Of a DNA stretch of 12,309 nucleotides, positions 1-6,121 are shown one piece after another. Both the position numbers and the translations under genes were made by a program. The stretch lies in assembly GCA_902373545.1 (NCBI GenBank), contig CABKMZ010000054.1:1-12309 (forward strand), written 5' to 3'. The stretch comes from an uncultured Actinomyces sp. Lineage in GTDB: Bacteria > Actinomycetota > Actinomycetes > Actinomycetales > Actinomycetaceae. The notes below the pieces were generated by a model that saw only the letters and a list, made by a program, of their open reading frames with translations, did not search any database and had not been told where the DNA came from. Numbering within the stretch: position 1 is the first letter of the stretch; each line of letters begins with the position of its first letter.

Positions 1-1
1 A

Positions 2-225
2 GGCGCCCAAGGCGAACTCCTGTGTTCGGTCGTCGTCCCACGACACTGCCCACGACCCCCGGGACGCTTCGACCACCACCCCCACACCCCACAATGCGAA
101 GAGCCGGAAACCTGGTCGATCATCCGCAATTTCGCAGAGTATGTGGCCCCGGCGCTCGGATGGGAGCCGACGCGTTCGGGAGCCCTCCCGACGGCTACGA
201 CATTGACGAGGTCGTGGCCGAGTAG
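2..225 (+). pseudogene. frameshifted 3' end of an unrecognised gene
   Basis: An open frame runs from base 2 and contains a protein-like stretch (about 95-165) reading EEPETWSIIRNFAEYVAPAL, then loses coding character near 170. A second frame takes over and ends with SPPDGYDIDEVVAE and a TAG at 223-225, directly ahead of a terminator. The two halves look like one protein C-terminus split by a single frameshift around 165-185. Only the 3' part lies in the window and I do not recognise the family. The alternative is that only the short second frame, from an internal ATG, is real, but it lacks a ribosome binding site. A sequencing error could also produce this pattern. Confidence 0.35.
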
Positions 226-354
226 GAGGTCACGGCACCGCGAGTGGGGCCCGTGCTCGGGGCGTGAGACCTGGGCCTTGCGCGGGGCGGCGGCGGGAAC
301 ATAGCTGCATGATTGTCGCGGTGTTGAGCTGTAAGAAGCGTGACTGAGCGTCTG

Positions 355-398
355 GGCCTGACGGGACGCAGACCTGTTGACGGTGACAGCGTCAGGCC
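355..398. repeat. 9-bp inverted repeat upstream of the terminator
   Basis: GGCCTGACG at 355-363 is perfectly complementary to CGTCAGGCC at 390-398, with a 26-nt loop. Its right arm overlaps the first two bases of the terminator stem, so the two structures would compete slightly. The rest of 226-396 holds no gene that I can support. Confidence 0.35.
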
Positions 399-430
399 GG
401 GGTGGGGGTATCGGAAAGCCCCCACCCCGG
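397..430 (+). terminator. rho-independent terminator
   Basis: A perfect 12-bp stem pairs CCGGGGTGGGGG (397-408) with CCCCCACCCCGG (419-430) around a 10-nt loop, followed by the T-rich TTTCACTTTCTG. It closes the upstream transcript before the symporter operon. Confidence 0.8.
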
Positions 431-460
431 TTTCACTTTCTGTGTGCGCTGGCCTACACT
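431..460 (+). promoter_or_regulatory. candidate promoter of the symporter operon
   Basis: A good -10 hexamer TACACT (455-460) lies 18 bp after a weak -35-like TTTCAC (431-436). Transcription would start near 467, giving a leader of about 35 nt before the ATG at 502. The promoter directly abuts the preceding terminator. Confidence 0.4.
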
Positions 461-501
461 AATTGGACAGTATCAACGCAAGACGACGAGGTCTCTCTGT
501 A

Positions 502-1968
502 ATGGCTCGACGCTCCAAGGGTGCGGTGTCAATCAATCCGCGCTCCGCTCAGAATATGTCCACGCGACCGGCTGCAATCGCGAAGAAGAAGCAGTCGATC
601 AGTCCGGTCAAGGTTTTCGGTGCCGTCGGTGCGCTGGCCTGCATCGTGACGTCCCTGTTCATTCAGCTGCCGGGACTGGATGTGTCAGGTACCCGCATGT
701 TCGGTATTTTCCTGGCGGCGATTCTGCTGTGGGTGACGGAGGCGGTGCCCCTGGCGGGCACGGCGGTCCTCGTCATTTTCCTGGAGGTCCTGTTCATTTC
801 GGACCACGCGCTGCTGAGTGTGGGAGAGGGAGCCCCGGCGTACACGAAGTTCTTTGGGGCGCTCGCCAACCCGGTCATCATCCTGTTCCTGGGTGGCTTC
901 ATGGTGGCCGACGGCGCCGCCAAGTACAAGCTTGACCGCGCGCTGTCGGCGGTCCTCCTCAAGCCCTTCATGGGCAAGCCGCGCCTGACCGTCATGGGCG
1001 TCATGCTCATCACCGCGATCATGAGTATGTTCATGTCGAACACGGCGACAACGGCCACGATGTTCGCCGTCATGATGCCGGTCATCATGGCGTTGCCCGA
1101 GGGCAAGGCGCGCACCGGCATTGCCCTGTCAATCCCGGTGGCCGCGAACGTCGGCGGCATGGGTACCCCCGTGGGCACGCCCCCCAACGCGATCGCGCTG
1201 GGCGCCCTGGAGAACGCGGGCGTCACGGTCACCTTCCTGCAGTGGATGCTCGCGGCCGTCCCGCTCATGCTGGTGCTCCTGGCCCTGTCGTGGGCGTTCA
1301 TCGCGTGGCGCTACATTCCCGCCGACGCGACGTTCAACATCGACACGTCGGCGCGCTTCGAGAAGTCACGCAGCGCGATCATCTTCTACTCGGTCGCGGG
1401 AGCGACGATCCTGCTGTGGATGACGGAGTCGCTGCACCACATTTCCGCTAACGTCGTGGGCTTCCTGCCGGTCGTGGTCCTTTTGATGACGAAGGTGATG
1501 AGCGGCGACGACCTGCGCGCCCTGGACTGGCCGGTGCTGTGGCTGGTCGCGGGTGGTATTGCGCTGGGCTCGGGCGTGGCCGCCACGGGCCTCGACAAGT
1601 GGATGCTCGGATCGATCCAGTGGGCCTCGATCCCCGGCATCCTCCTGATCTTCGTGCTGGCGCTCGTCGGCTGGGTGACCTCGAACGTCATCTCGCACTC
1701 GGCCTCGGCGAACCTGCTGATCCCGATGGGCATGGGCCTGGCGACCACGGTCTCCACGAGCGCCGCCGAGATCGCCATCGTCATCGCCCTGGGTTGTTCG
1801 CTGGGCATGTGCCTGCCGATCTCGACCCCGCCCAACGCCATCGCGTACTCGACGGGCACCACCCCGACGCGCGAGATGGCGATCGTCGGCATCGTCGTGG
1901 GCGTCGTGGGCATCATCCTCCTGGCGTTTGTCGCGCCCCTGACCTGGGGATTCATCGGGGTGATGTGA
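502..1968 (+). CDS. DASS-family (SLC13-type) Na+:dicarboxylate/anion symporter
   Basis: This 488-residue polytopic membrane protein is a divalent anion:sodium symporter of the DASS/SLC13 (CitT/SdcS-like) family, which imports C4-dicarboxylates, citrate or sulfate with sodium. Both inverted-repeat signatures are visible: SNTATTATM at about residue 179 with GMGTPVGTPPNAIALG at 219-234, and SNVISHSASAN at about 394 with STPPNAIAYSTGT from 441. The SNT and TPPNA motifs form the Na+ and carboxylate sites in the family. The N-terminus carries a basic, Lys/Arg-rich cytosolic tail before the first hydrophobic helix. ATG 502 was chosen because GAGG lies 10 nt upstream; an in-frame TTG at 463 would extend it by 13 residues but sits almost at the predicted transcription start. 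The gene leads an operon with a two-component system that may sense the substrate. Exact substrate cannot be read from sequence. Confidence 0.9.
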   Translation: MARRSKGAVSINPRSAQNMSTRPAAIAKKKQSISPVKVFGAVGALACIVTSLFIQLPGLDVSGTRMFGIFLAAILLWVTEAVPLAGTAVLVIFLEVLFISDHALLSVGEGAPAYTKFFGALANPVIILFLGGFMVADGAAKYKLDRALSAVLLKPFMGKPRLTVMGVMLITAIMSMFMSNTATTATMFAVMMPVIMALPEGKARTGIALSIPVAANVGGMGTPVGTPPNAIALGALENAGVTVTFLQWMLAAVPLMLVLLALSWAFIAWRYIPADATFNIDTSARFEKSRSAIIFYSVAGATILLWMTESLHHISANVVGFLPVVVLLMTKVMSGDDLRALDWPVLWLVAGGIALGSGVAATGLDKWMLGSIQWASIPGILLIFVLALVGWVTSNVISHSASANLLIPMGMGLATTVSTSAAEIAIVIALGCSLGMCLPISTPPNAIAYSTGTTPTREMAIVGIVVGVVGIILLAFVAPLTWGFIGVM

Positions 1969-1969
1969 C

Positions 1970-4078
1970 GTGTCCATGGACGAGGCCGTGGCCGGCTCGG
2001 GTGCAACCAGTAACCCGAGTCCGGGGCTGGCCCACGGGTGGACGCAGGGGCCCGCACAGGAGGATGCCTCGGTCATGGCGCGCACGGATGTGCGCGGCGG
2101 CGGGCACCGCGCGGGCTACCCGATTCACATGTTGGTGGTCGGTGACGATTCGAGGCATATTGCCGGCCCGGTGACCAGGGACTTGGCCCACTCGTTCCCG
2201 AGGCTGTGCCTGGACCGCGTCGATGGGATCGAGGATCTGGTCGCATACGAGGCGAGCCTGCGCCCCGGCGATCACGTGCTCATGGGCCTGGTGACCTCGG
2301 AGGTCGGCGACATTGACGCGATGATTACTCATGCGGCTGCGATCCCGGTGTTGGAGCGCGTCCAGTGGGTGGTCGTCACGGATAAGTCGGAGCATCGTGA
2401 TCTCACGGGCTGTATGCAGTCGGGGGCTCTTTCCTCGGTGTTGAAGGCGCCGTGGACTGTGCCGCTGCTGGCGGGTCAGGCCTATTCGACGATGGTGCGT
2501 TACCTGAGCGGATGCGGCTATTCGCAGCGTCAGATCCGTAACCTGATCGCTGATCCGCCGCCGTTTGCGGTGCAGGGTCCGCTCCTGGAGGGCCTGGATC
2601 GCGATGAGCGTGAGGTCGTCATGGAGCTCCTGGCGGGCGTGGAGCGGGTGCTTGGCCAGAGGCCGCGCCTCATCGTCCCTGAGGGCACGCAGCTGGTGAC
2701 GCAGGGGCAGCCGGTGGGTGCTGTCTACCTGGTGCTCGAGGGTCAGGTGTCCTTGCACAGGGATTCGTCGCAGGGCGAGGTCTTGTCTCACTTGGCCACC
2801 TCGGGCCCGCTGATCGGCCTCGTGTCTCTCGCCCGGGCGGAGGACGCCTTCTTCACGGGCGAGACGGCGACCGAGGCGACGGTTGTGCGCCTGACGACCG
2901 AGCAGCTCCAGATCGTCATTTCCGAGGATCCGTCAATTGGTGCGACGCTGACGGCGCTCGCCATTCGCTCGCTGACGCGCCGCCTCATGCGCGCCGAGGA
3001 CCTTCACCTGCAAAACGCGATGCTCGCCGAGGACCTTGAGGCCCAGAAGGAGGCCCTGGCGGCCACCCTCGAGGACCTGCGCGCGACTCGCGCCGAGCTG
3101 GTCGAACGTGCGCGCTTCGCGATGCTCGGTGAGCTCAGCGCCGGTATCGCCCACGAGCTCAACAACCCGGTGACCGCCCTTGTGCGCGCCGCCAAACACC
3201 TGCACGAGGACGTCGATGCGGCCCTCGCGGCCCCAGCCACGGCCTCGTCACGGGAAGCCATGTCCCGGGCGCTGACCGCGCCCCCGCGCTCCACGTCGGT
3301 CGAGCGCGCCCTCATGAAGGAGCTCCTGCCCGTCGTCGGTGACCGCACGCTCGCGCGTCGCCTCGTGCGCGCGGGGATCCAGGGGGCGGAGGGTGCACGC
3401 GCGCTCGCCCAGATCCCGGGCGGCATCGAGGCGTACGAGGCCGGGGCGCGCCTGGGCGGGTCCCTGCGCTCGGTGCTTGCCGCGGGTGACCGCGTCATCG
3501 AGCTGACCCAGTCCCTCAAGGGATACGCGCGACCGGACGCCGAGGACCTCAAGCCCGTGGACGTGCGCGAGGGCATCGACGATGTCCTGCGGCTGACCGC
3601 CCACAGGGTGCGAGGCATCCGCATCGACTGCGACTACGAGGACGTGCCGCTCGTGCGCGCGCACCCGGCGAAGCTGCAGCAGGTGTGGACGAACCTCATC
3701 GTGAACGCGGCCGAGGCCATCGAAGACGAGAATACCGACTTGATCGCGGCGGCGGAGGCGTCGGGCGGTGTGCCTGAGCTGCCGGCACGCGGTGAGGCCG
3801 AGGCACTGATCCGCATCACCGTGCGGCCGACGCCTGAGGGAATCACCGTCACCGTGTTCGATAACGGGCCGGGCATCGACCCGGCAATCGTCGAGAAGAT
3901 TATGGAGCCGCACTTCACCACTAAGGCGGGGCGCGTCCGATTCGGGCTGGGTATGGGCATGTCCATCGTCCGAAGCATCATCGCCGATCATGGGGGGACT
4001 CTCGTGATCTGCTCTGACCCGGGGTCCACCACCATGCGGATCTCGTTGCCCACTCAACCACAAGAGGAGGAATCATGA
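1970..4078 (+). CDS. sensor histidine kinase with pseudo-receiver and cNMP-binding-like domains
   Basis: This 702-residue kinase appears soluble, with no membrane segments seen. In order: a degenerate receiver-like region (about 45-185, keeping a WVVVTD strand and a KAPW motif but not a clear acidic pocket); a Crp-type cyclic-nucleotide-binding fold (about 233-340); a coiled coil (about 345-385); an HPK4-like dimerisation domain with phospho-acceptor His395 in GIAHELNNPV; and an HATPase with N-box Asn579, DNGPGID from 631 and GLGMGM at 659-664. The cNMP domain lacks the usual Glu and Arg of the phosphate-binding cassette, so it may bind another ligand or none. About 75 extra residues separate the two DHp helices. 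It starts one base after the symporter stop (GTG 1970). ATG 1976 and ATG 2075 (AGGAGG 11 nt upstream) are alternative starts. It overlaps the regulator by ATGA, so that protein is the expected phosphotransfer partner. Confidence 0.88.
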   Translation: MSMDEAVAGSGATSNPSPGLAHGWTQGPAQEDASVMARTDVRGGGHRAGYPIHMLVVGDDSRHIAGPVTRDLAHSFPRLCLDRVDGIEDLVAYEASLRPGDHVLMGLVTSEVGDIDAMITHAAAIPVLERVQWVVVTDKSEHRDLTGCMQSGALSSVLKAPWTVPLLAGQAYSTMVRYLSGCGYSQRQIRNLIADPPPFAVQGPLLEGLDRDEREVVMELLAGVERVLGQRPRLIVPEGTQLVTQGQPVGAVYLVLEGQVSLHRDSSQGEVLSHLATSGPLIGLVSLARAEDAFFTGETATEATVVRLTTEQLQIVISEDPSIGATLTALAIRSLTRRLMRAEDLHLQNAMLAEDLEAQKEALAATLEDLRATRAELVERARFAMLGELSAGIAHELNNPVTALVRAAKHLHEDVDAALAAPATASSREAMSRALTAPPRSTSVERALMKELLPVVGDRTLARRLVRAGIQGAEGARALAQIPGGIEAYEAGARLGGSLRSVLAAGDRVIELTQSLKGYARPDAEDLKPVDVREGIDDVLRLTAHRVRGIRIDCDYEDVPLVRAHPAKLQQVWTNLIVNAAEAIEDENTDLIAAAEASGGVPELPARGEAEALIRITVRPTPEGITVTVFDNGPGIDPAIVEKIMEPHFTTKAGRVRFGLGMGMSIVRSIIADHGGTLVICSDPGSTTMRISLPTQPQEEES

Positions 4079-4545
4079 CCCTGACAATCCTGTCCCTCGA
4101 GGACGAAGCGGACGTGCGAGACGCGCTTGAGCGTGATCTTGAAGAGTTTTGGGACAAGATCCGGCTTGAGGTCGCCGAGGACGTCGACGACGCGTGGGCC
4201 GTGATCGACGAGATCGAAGAGGACGGCGACGAGCTGGCCCTTGTCCTGTCGGATCACCGCCTGCCTGGCAAGTCCGGCGTTGACTTCCTCGTGGAGCTCA
4301 TGAAGGATGAGCGTTTCGGCGCGACTCGTACGGTGCTGGTGACCGGTCAGGCCGACCAGTCCGACACGATCCGAGCGTTGAACCAGGCGGGCCTGGACTA
4401 CTACATCGGCAAGCCCTGGAACCCCGAGGAGCTGCGCACCGTCGTGCGCGACCAGCTCACCGAGTACGTCCTCGAGTCCGGTGTGAACCCCCTGCCCTAC
4501 GTGACCGTGCTCGACGGCGTGCGCGTTATGGAGGCGATCCGCTAA
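4075..4545 (+). CDS. single-domain response regulator
   Basis: This 156-residue CheY-like receiver has no DNA-binding output domain. Acidic pocket Glu9/Asp10, phospho-acceptor Asp60 (in LSDHRLPG), Thr90 and the Lys113-Pro114 pair are all in place, so it should be phosphorylatable. A tail of about 30 residues ending in VMEAIR follows the receiver fold. The start is supported by a strong GAGGAGGAATC ribosome binding site inside the kinase 3' end and by the 4-bp ATGA overlap with it. It ends the symporter-kinase-regulator operon and is followed by a strong terminator. With no output domain it must work by protein contact, feedback on the kinase or as part of a relay; the target is unknown. A decayed copy of its 3' part lies at about 5170-5467. 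Confidence 0.92.
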   Translation: MTLTILSLEDEADVRDALERDLEEFWDKIRLEVAEDVDDAWAVIDEIEEDGDELALVLSDHRLPGKSGVDFLVELMKDERFGATRTVLVTGQADQSDTIRALNQAGLDYYIGKPWNPEELRTVVRDQLTEYVLESGVNPLPYVTVLDGVRVMEAIR

Positions 4546-4578
4546 GTTTGGCGGCAATCCGCTGAGCTGCGAGACGAG

Positions 4579-4612
4579 GGCCGCCGCCCACCAACGATGG
4601 TGGGCGGCGGCC
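4579..4612 (+). terminator. terminator of the symporter/two-component operon
   Basis: A perfect 14-bp stem GGCCGCCGCCCACC (4579-4592) pairs with 4599-4612 around the loop AACGAT, followed by TCATTTTCTG. The same loop and nearly the same stem recur at 5477-5521. Confidence 0.9.
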
Positions 4613-4696
4613 TCATTTTCTGCCACGACGGTGTTCCTCATGTCGGAGGTTGGCACGATCGCGGTGGGAGCGCGCGTGGCCGTCGCGGTCGCGCAG

Positions 4697-4735
4697 TGAG
4701 CCCCAGCTCCCCCTCACCAGGGGAACTGGGGCTCA
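4697..4735. terminator. long hairpin between convergent transcripts
   Basis: TGAGCCCCAG (4697-4706) pairs with 4726-4735; after one C/A mismatch a further 5 bp pair (4708-4712 with 4720-4724) around a 7-nt loop. There is no clear T-run on either side. It sits downstream of the small - strand peptide gene and probably ends that transcript. Confidence 0.6.
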
Positions 4736-4740
4736 GCCGA

Positions 4741-4763
4741 AGTTTTGCTGTCGTAGCAAAACT
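4741..4763. repeat. perfect 9-bp hairpin
   Basis: AGTTTTGCT (4741-4749) and AGCAAAACT (4755-4763) are exact inverted repeats around GTCGT. It lies between the peptide stop and the long hairpin at 4697-4735, so it would be in the 3' UTR of the peptide mRNA. Confidence 0.6.
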
Positions 4764-4775
4764 ACACGTACCGTG

Positions 4776-4797
4776 CCTGATCGACGGATCGATCAGG
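4776..4797. repeat. hairpin containing the peptide stop codon
   Basis: CCTGATCGA (4776-4784) and TCGATCAGG (4789-4797) form a perfect 9-bp stem with a 4-nt loop CGGA. On the - strand the TGA stop codon of the 24-residue peptide (4793-4795) lies inside this stem. It may protect the 3' end or affect termination. Confidence 0.6.
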
Positions 4798-4867
4798 GCA
4801 GCATGCCGAGAATGCTGCCAACAAAGGCGAGGAACGCGTTAATAACTTCGGTGATCTGTGCAAACAT
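4793..4867 (-). CDS. 24-residue amphipathic hydrophobic peptide
   Basis: A tiny gene encodes MFAQITEVINAFLAFVGSIL followed by GMLP. The start ATG (4865-4867) has a clear Shine-Dalgarno AAAGAGG five bases upstream, and a good promoter lies about 75 nt further up, so this is very probably translated. No signal peptide or cysteine is present. Net charge is about -1 (one Glu, no Lys/Arg). Placed on a helix, Q4, E7, A11, A14, S18 and G21 form one small/polar stripe and the rest is hydrophobic, so it should be membrane- or interface-active. In style it resembles phenol-soluble modulins/delta-hemolysin, the short leaderless porin peptides of Corynebacteriales, or small type I toxins; I see no family-defining motif that chooses between these. 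An in-frame upstream ATG at 4975 would add 36 residues but overlaps the promoter and 5' hairpin. It lies between the response regulator and its decayed copy. Confidence 0.65.
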   Translation of the reverse strand: MFAQITEVINAFLAFVGSILGMLP

Positions 4868-4911
4868 TGTTGCCTCTTTCTTCCGGTCAGCTCCCAGTCC
4901 ATCTGGTGGGC

Positions 4912-4947
4912 TTAAGACGTCAGAATGTCCTGTCTGACGTGCCTTAA
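4912..4947 (-). repeat. inverted repeat at the 5' end of the peptide transcript
   Basis: ACGTCAGA (4917-4924) and TCTGACGT (4933-4940) are exact inverted repeats with an 8-nt loop. TTAAG (4912-4916) and CTTAA (4943-4947) extend the stem across a 2-nt bulge. Given the promoter at 4947-4975, the core would be the first ~24 nt of the mRNA, acting either as a 5' stabilising hairpin or as an operator. Confidence 0.6.
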
Positions 4948-4975
4948 ATGTATACAAAGGTGAGCGCGTGGTCAA
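4947..4975 (-). promoter_or_regulatory. promoter of the 24-residue peptide gene
   Basis: On the - strand TTGACC (-35, 4970-4975) is followed after 17 bp by TACATT (-10, 4947-4952). The upstream DNA (4976-5035) is strikingly AT-rich for this genome and could act as an UP element. Predicted start is near 4940, giving a leader of about 73 nt. Confidence 0.6.
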
Positions 4976-4980
4976 GTTTT

Positions 4981-4998
4981 ACAAATGTAACAAATGTA
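4981..4998. repeat. tandem 9-bp repeat upstream of the peptide promoter
   Basis: ACAAATGTA occurs twice back to back (4981-4989 and 4990-4998), just upstream of the -35 of the - strand promoter. It may be an activator site or UP-element sequence. The rest of 4999-5169 is AT-rich to mixed and holds no gene I can support. Confidence 0.4.
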
Positions 4999-5169
4999 TA
5001 TATTTTGCTTGAGATTTCAATGTTTTTCATTCTTTCCGTACGTGTGATGCGCCGTCGCATCTGGTCGCCCAAGAAGTGTGTATATTCGCGATGAAACCTG
5101 AGTGTTTGTATATGTTATAGGGGGTTGCGTTGGTGTCGTGTGTGCGCTGGAATGACGAGGGTTGATGTC

Positions 5170-5467
5170 CGCAAGTGGGTGACCATGAGCGGAGGTGTGT
5201 TGCCGCAAGGGGGTGGGATTCAGTTTTGTCGGTTGCTGACACTGTGCTCAATGTATGACTCGCGGCACACGGTGCCTGACCAGCTGTGCAGTATCTGTCT
5301 CGTTGTCGAGGTGGACGCGACTGCTCCATGCGTAAGCCGTCGAATCTGGAGGAGCCATGCATGGCCGCGTGCGACCAGCTCACCGACACCGTCCCCAACG
5401 CATACGTCGACCCCTGCCCGACGTGATTGTGCACGACGGTGCGGGCGCCACGGAGGCGATCCGCTAA
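5170..5467 (+). pseudogene. decayed copy of the response-regulator 3' portion
   Basis: This stretch aligns piecewise with the intact regulator at 4075-4545. MSGGVLPQGGGIQF (from 5185) matches LSDHRLPGKSGVDF; DCSMRKPSNLEE matches DYYIGKPWNPEE around the conserved Lys-Pro; DQLTDTVPNAYVDP matches DQLTEYVLESGVNP; and LPDVIVHDGAGATEAIR plus TAA (ending 5467) matches LPYVTVLDGVRVMEAIR. One base is lost near 5415, and further small indels occur near 5250-5320. The phospho-acceptor region is substituted (SDHR becomes SGGV), so it cannot work as a receiver. The 5' third is missing or unrecognisable. It is followed, as in the intact locus, by a terminator with the same loop. It could descend from a local duplication or from a diverged paralog that has decayed. 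Confidence 0.75.
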
Positions 5468-5471
5468 ACCC

Positions 5472-5705
5472 TCAAGCGAGGGGCCGCCGCACAACCAACG
5501 ATGGTTGCGCGGCGGCCCTCGTCGGCACCTGGCGTGCTTCGTGGCTGAGTCGATCGTGGTAGAGGCTGGGAGGCCAGCTGCCCAGTTTGATGTGGACGAA
5601 GACGTAGGCGTCGGCGGCTAGGTATGCGACGACGCTCCACTCGACGAGTGCGTAGGAAAGGAACATCTGATTGCTCACGTTCGATGGGTTCGCCAGCGTA
5701 CCCAT
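5472..5705 (-). CDS. short membrane ORF, probably 3'-truncated
   Basis: A 77-residue ORF starts at ATG 5703-5705 with an excellent Shine-Dalgarno GGAGG five bases upstream, so the start looks genuine. Residues about 14-36 (FLSYALVEWSVVAYLAADAY and following) form one likely membrane helix, followed by HIKLGSWPPSLYHDRL. The last ~20 codons run through the GC-rich terminator hairpin of the decayed regulator and look non-native, suggesting that the original 3' end was lost when this junction formed. I do not recognise the family. It may be a remnant of a multi-pass membrane protein, or a genuine small membrane protein with an unusual C-terminus. Confidence 0.4.
   Translation of the reverse strand: MGTLANPSNVSNQMFLSYALVEWSVVAYLAADAYVFVHIKLGSWPPSLYHDRLSHEARQVPTRAAAQPSLVVRRPLA
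5477..5521. terminator. duplicated terminator hairpin behind the decayed regulator
   Basis: The inner stem 5481-5496 pairs with 5503-5518 (one A/C mismatch) around the loop AACGAT, identical to the loop of the terminator at 4579-4612. The outer CGA/TCG pairs (5477-5479 and 5519-5521) extend it past one bulged G. No long T-run follows. Confidence 0.7.
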
Positions 5706-6051
5706 CGTTTCCTCCGTAGCCACCTCGCGCGGGCGTCAGGCTGCGTCCGCGCGCCTTGATGCCCTTCCTACGCGTCGGCCTGGCCACGGGTCTACCGGCT
5801 GTGCCACGCAGTAGTGCGGGCCGGTGTATCGCCCGGTGCCCGTGCCGACCACGTTGGGGTGTTCCTTGATCGAGGCTCCAATTGCCAGGCGGCACGGCTT
5901 GATCTGTTGGAGGGGCGGTGCAGTGGTGCCGTGTGCCTGCATCGGTTTGGGCGCTCCGCTCGCCCGGGTTGTTTGCACATCGTGTTTCTTTCGGAGTTGG
6001 AGGCACCGGACACCAGAAGGATCGTGTTGAGGAGCTCGATTGGCTTGGCGC
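5706..6051. other. intergenic stretch with no convincing gene; possible gene fossil
   Basis: No ORF here has a good start, ribosome site and protein-like composition. On the - strand one frame (about 5736-5900) reads RLAIGASIKEHPNVVGTGTG and then RYTGPHYCVAQPVD, which recalls the C-terminal pattern of CAP/SCP-type secreted proteins (a GVG turn, then YxxQ). This is weak and may be the tail of a lost gene. GC falls toward 6000. Confidence 0.25.
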
Positions 6052-6093
6052 TTGTGATACTACTGTCACAAACGGTATCCTGCTGCATACGAT
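6052..6093 (+). promoter_or_regulatory. operator-like inverted repeat and promoter candidate for the ATPase operon
   Basis: TTGTGA (6052-6057) and TCACAA (6066-6071) form a perfect 6-bp inverted repeat with an 8-nt spacer, resembling a Crp/Fnr- or GntR-type half-site pair, although the spacer is not the Crp 6 nt. TTGTGA could also act as a -35 with TATCCT (6076-6081) 18 bp on. Alternatively TACGAT (6088-6093) serves as the -10. Either way the repeat overlaps the promoter of the defence-like operon starting at 6122. Confidence 0.4.
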
Positions 6094-6121
6094 ATGTACT
6101 CGATCCAATGAAGGTAGCCGC

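Noticed and set aside
1366..2085. Long - strand frames opposite the symporter 3' half
   Set aside because: Low-complexity Asp/Arg/His-rich composition, no ribosome site, opposite a clear coding gene.
5046..5061. Hairpin GATGCG-CCGT-CGCATC as a terminator
   Set aside because: Only 6 bp, no T-run on either strand and no gene ending nearby.
6052..6071. True Crp (cAMP receptor) site
   Set aside because: The half-sites match TGTGA/TCACA but the spacer is 8 nt, not 6, so only a generic operator is claimed.
5918..6121. N-terminal extension of the ATPase (68 residues)
   Set aside because: Composition is not protein-like, the family N-terminus begins at 6122, and the extension would cover the promoter and inverted repeat.
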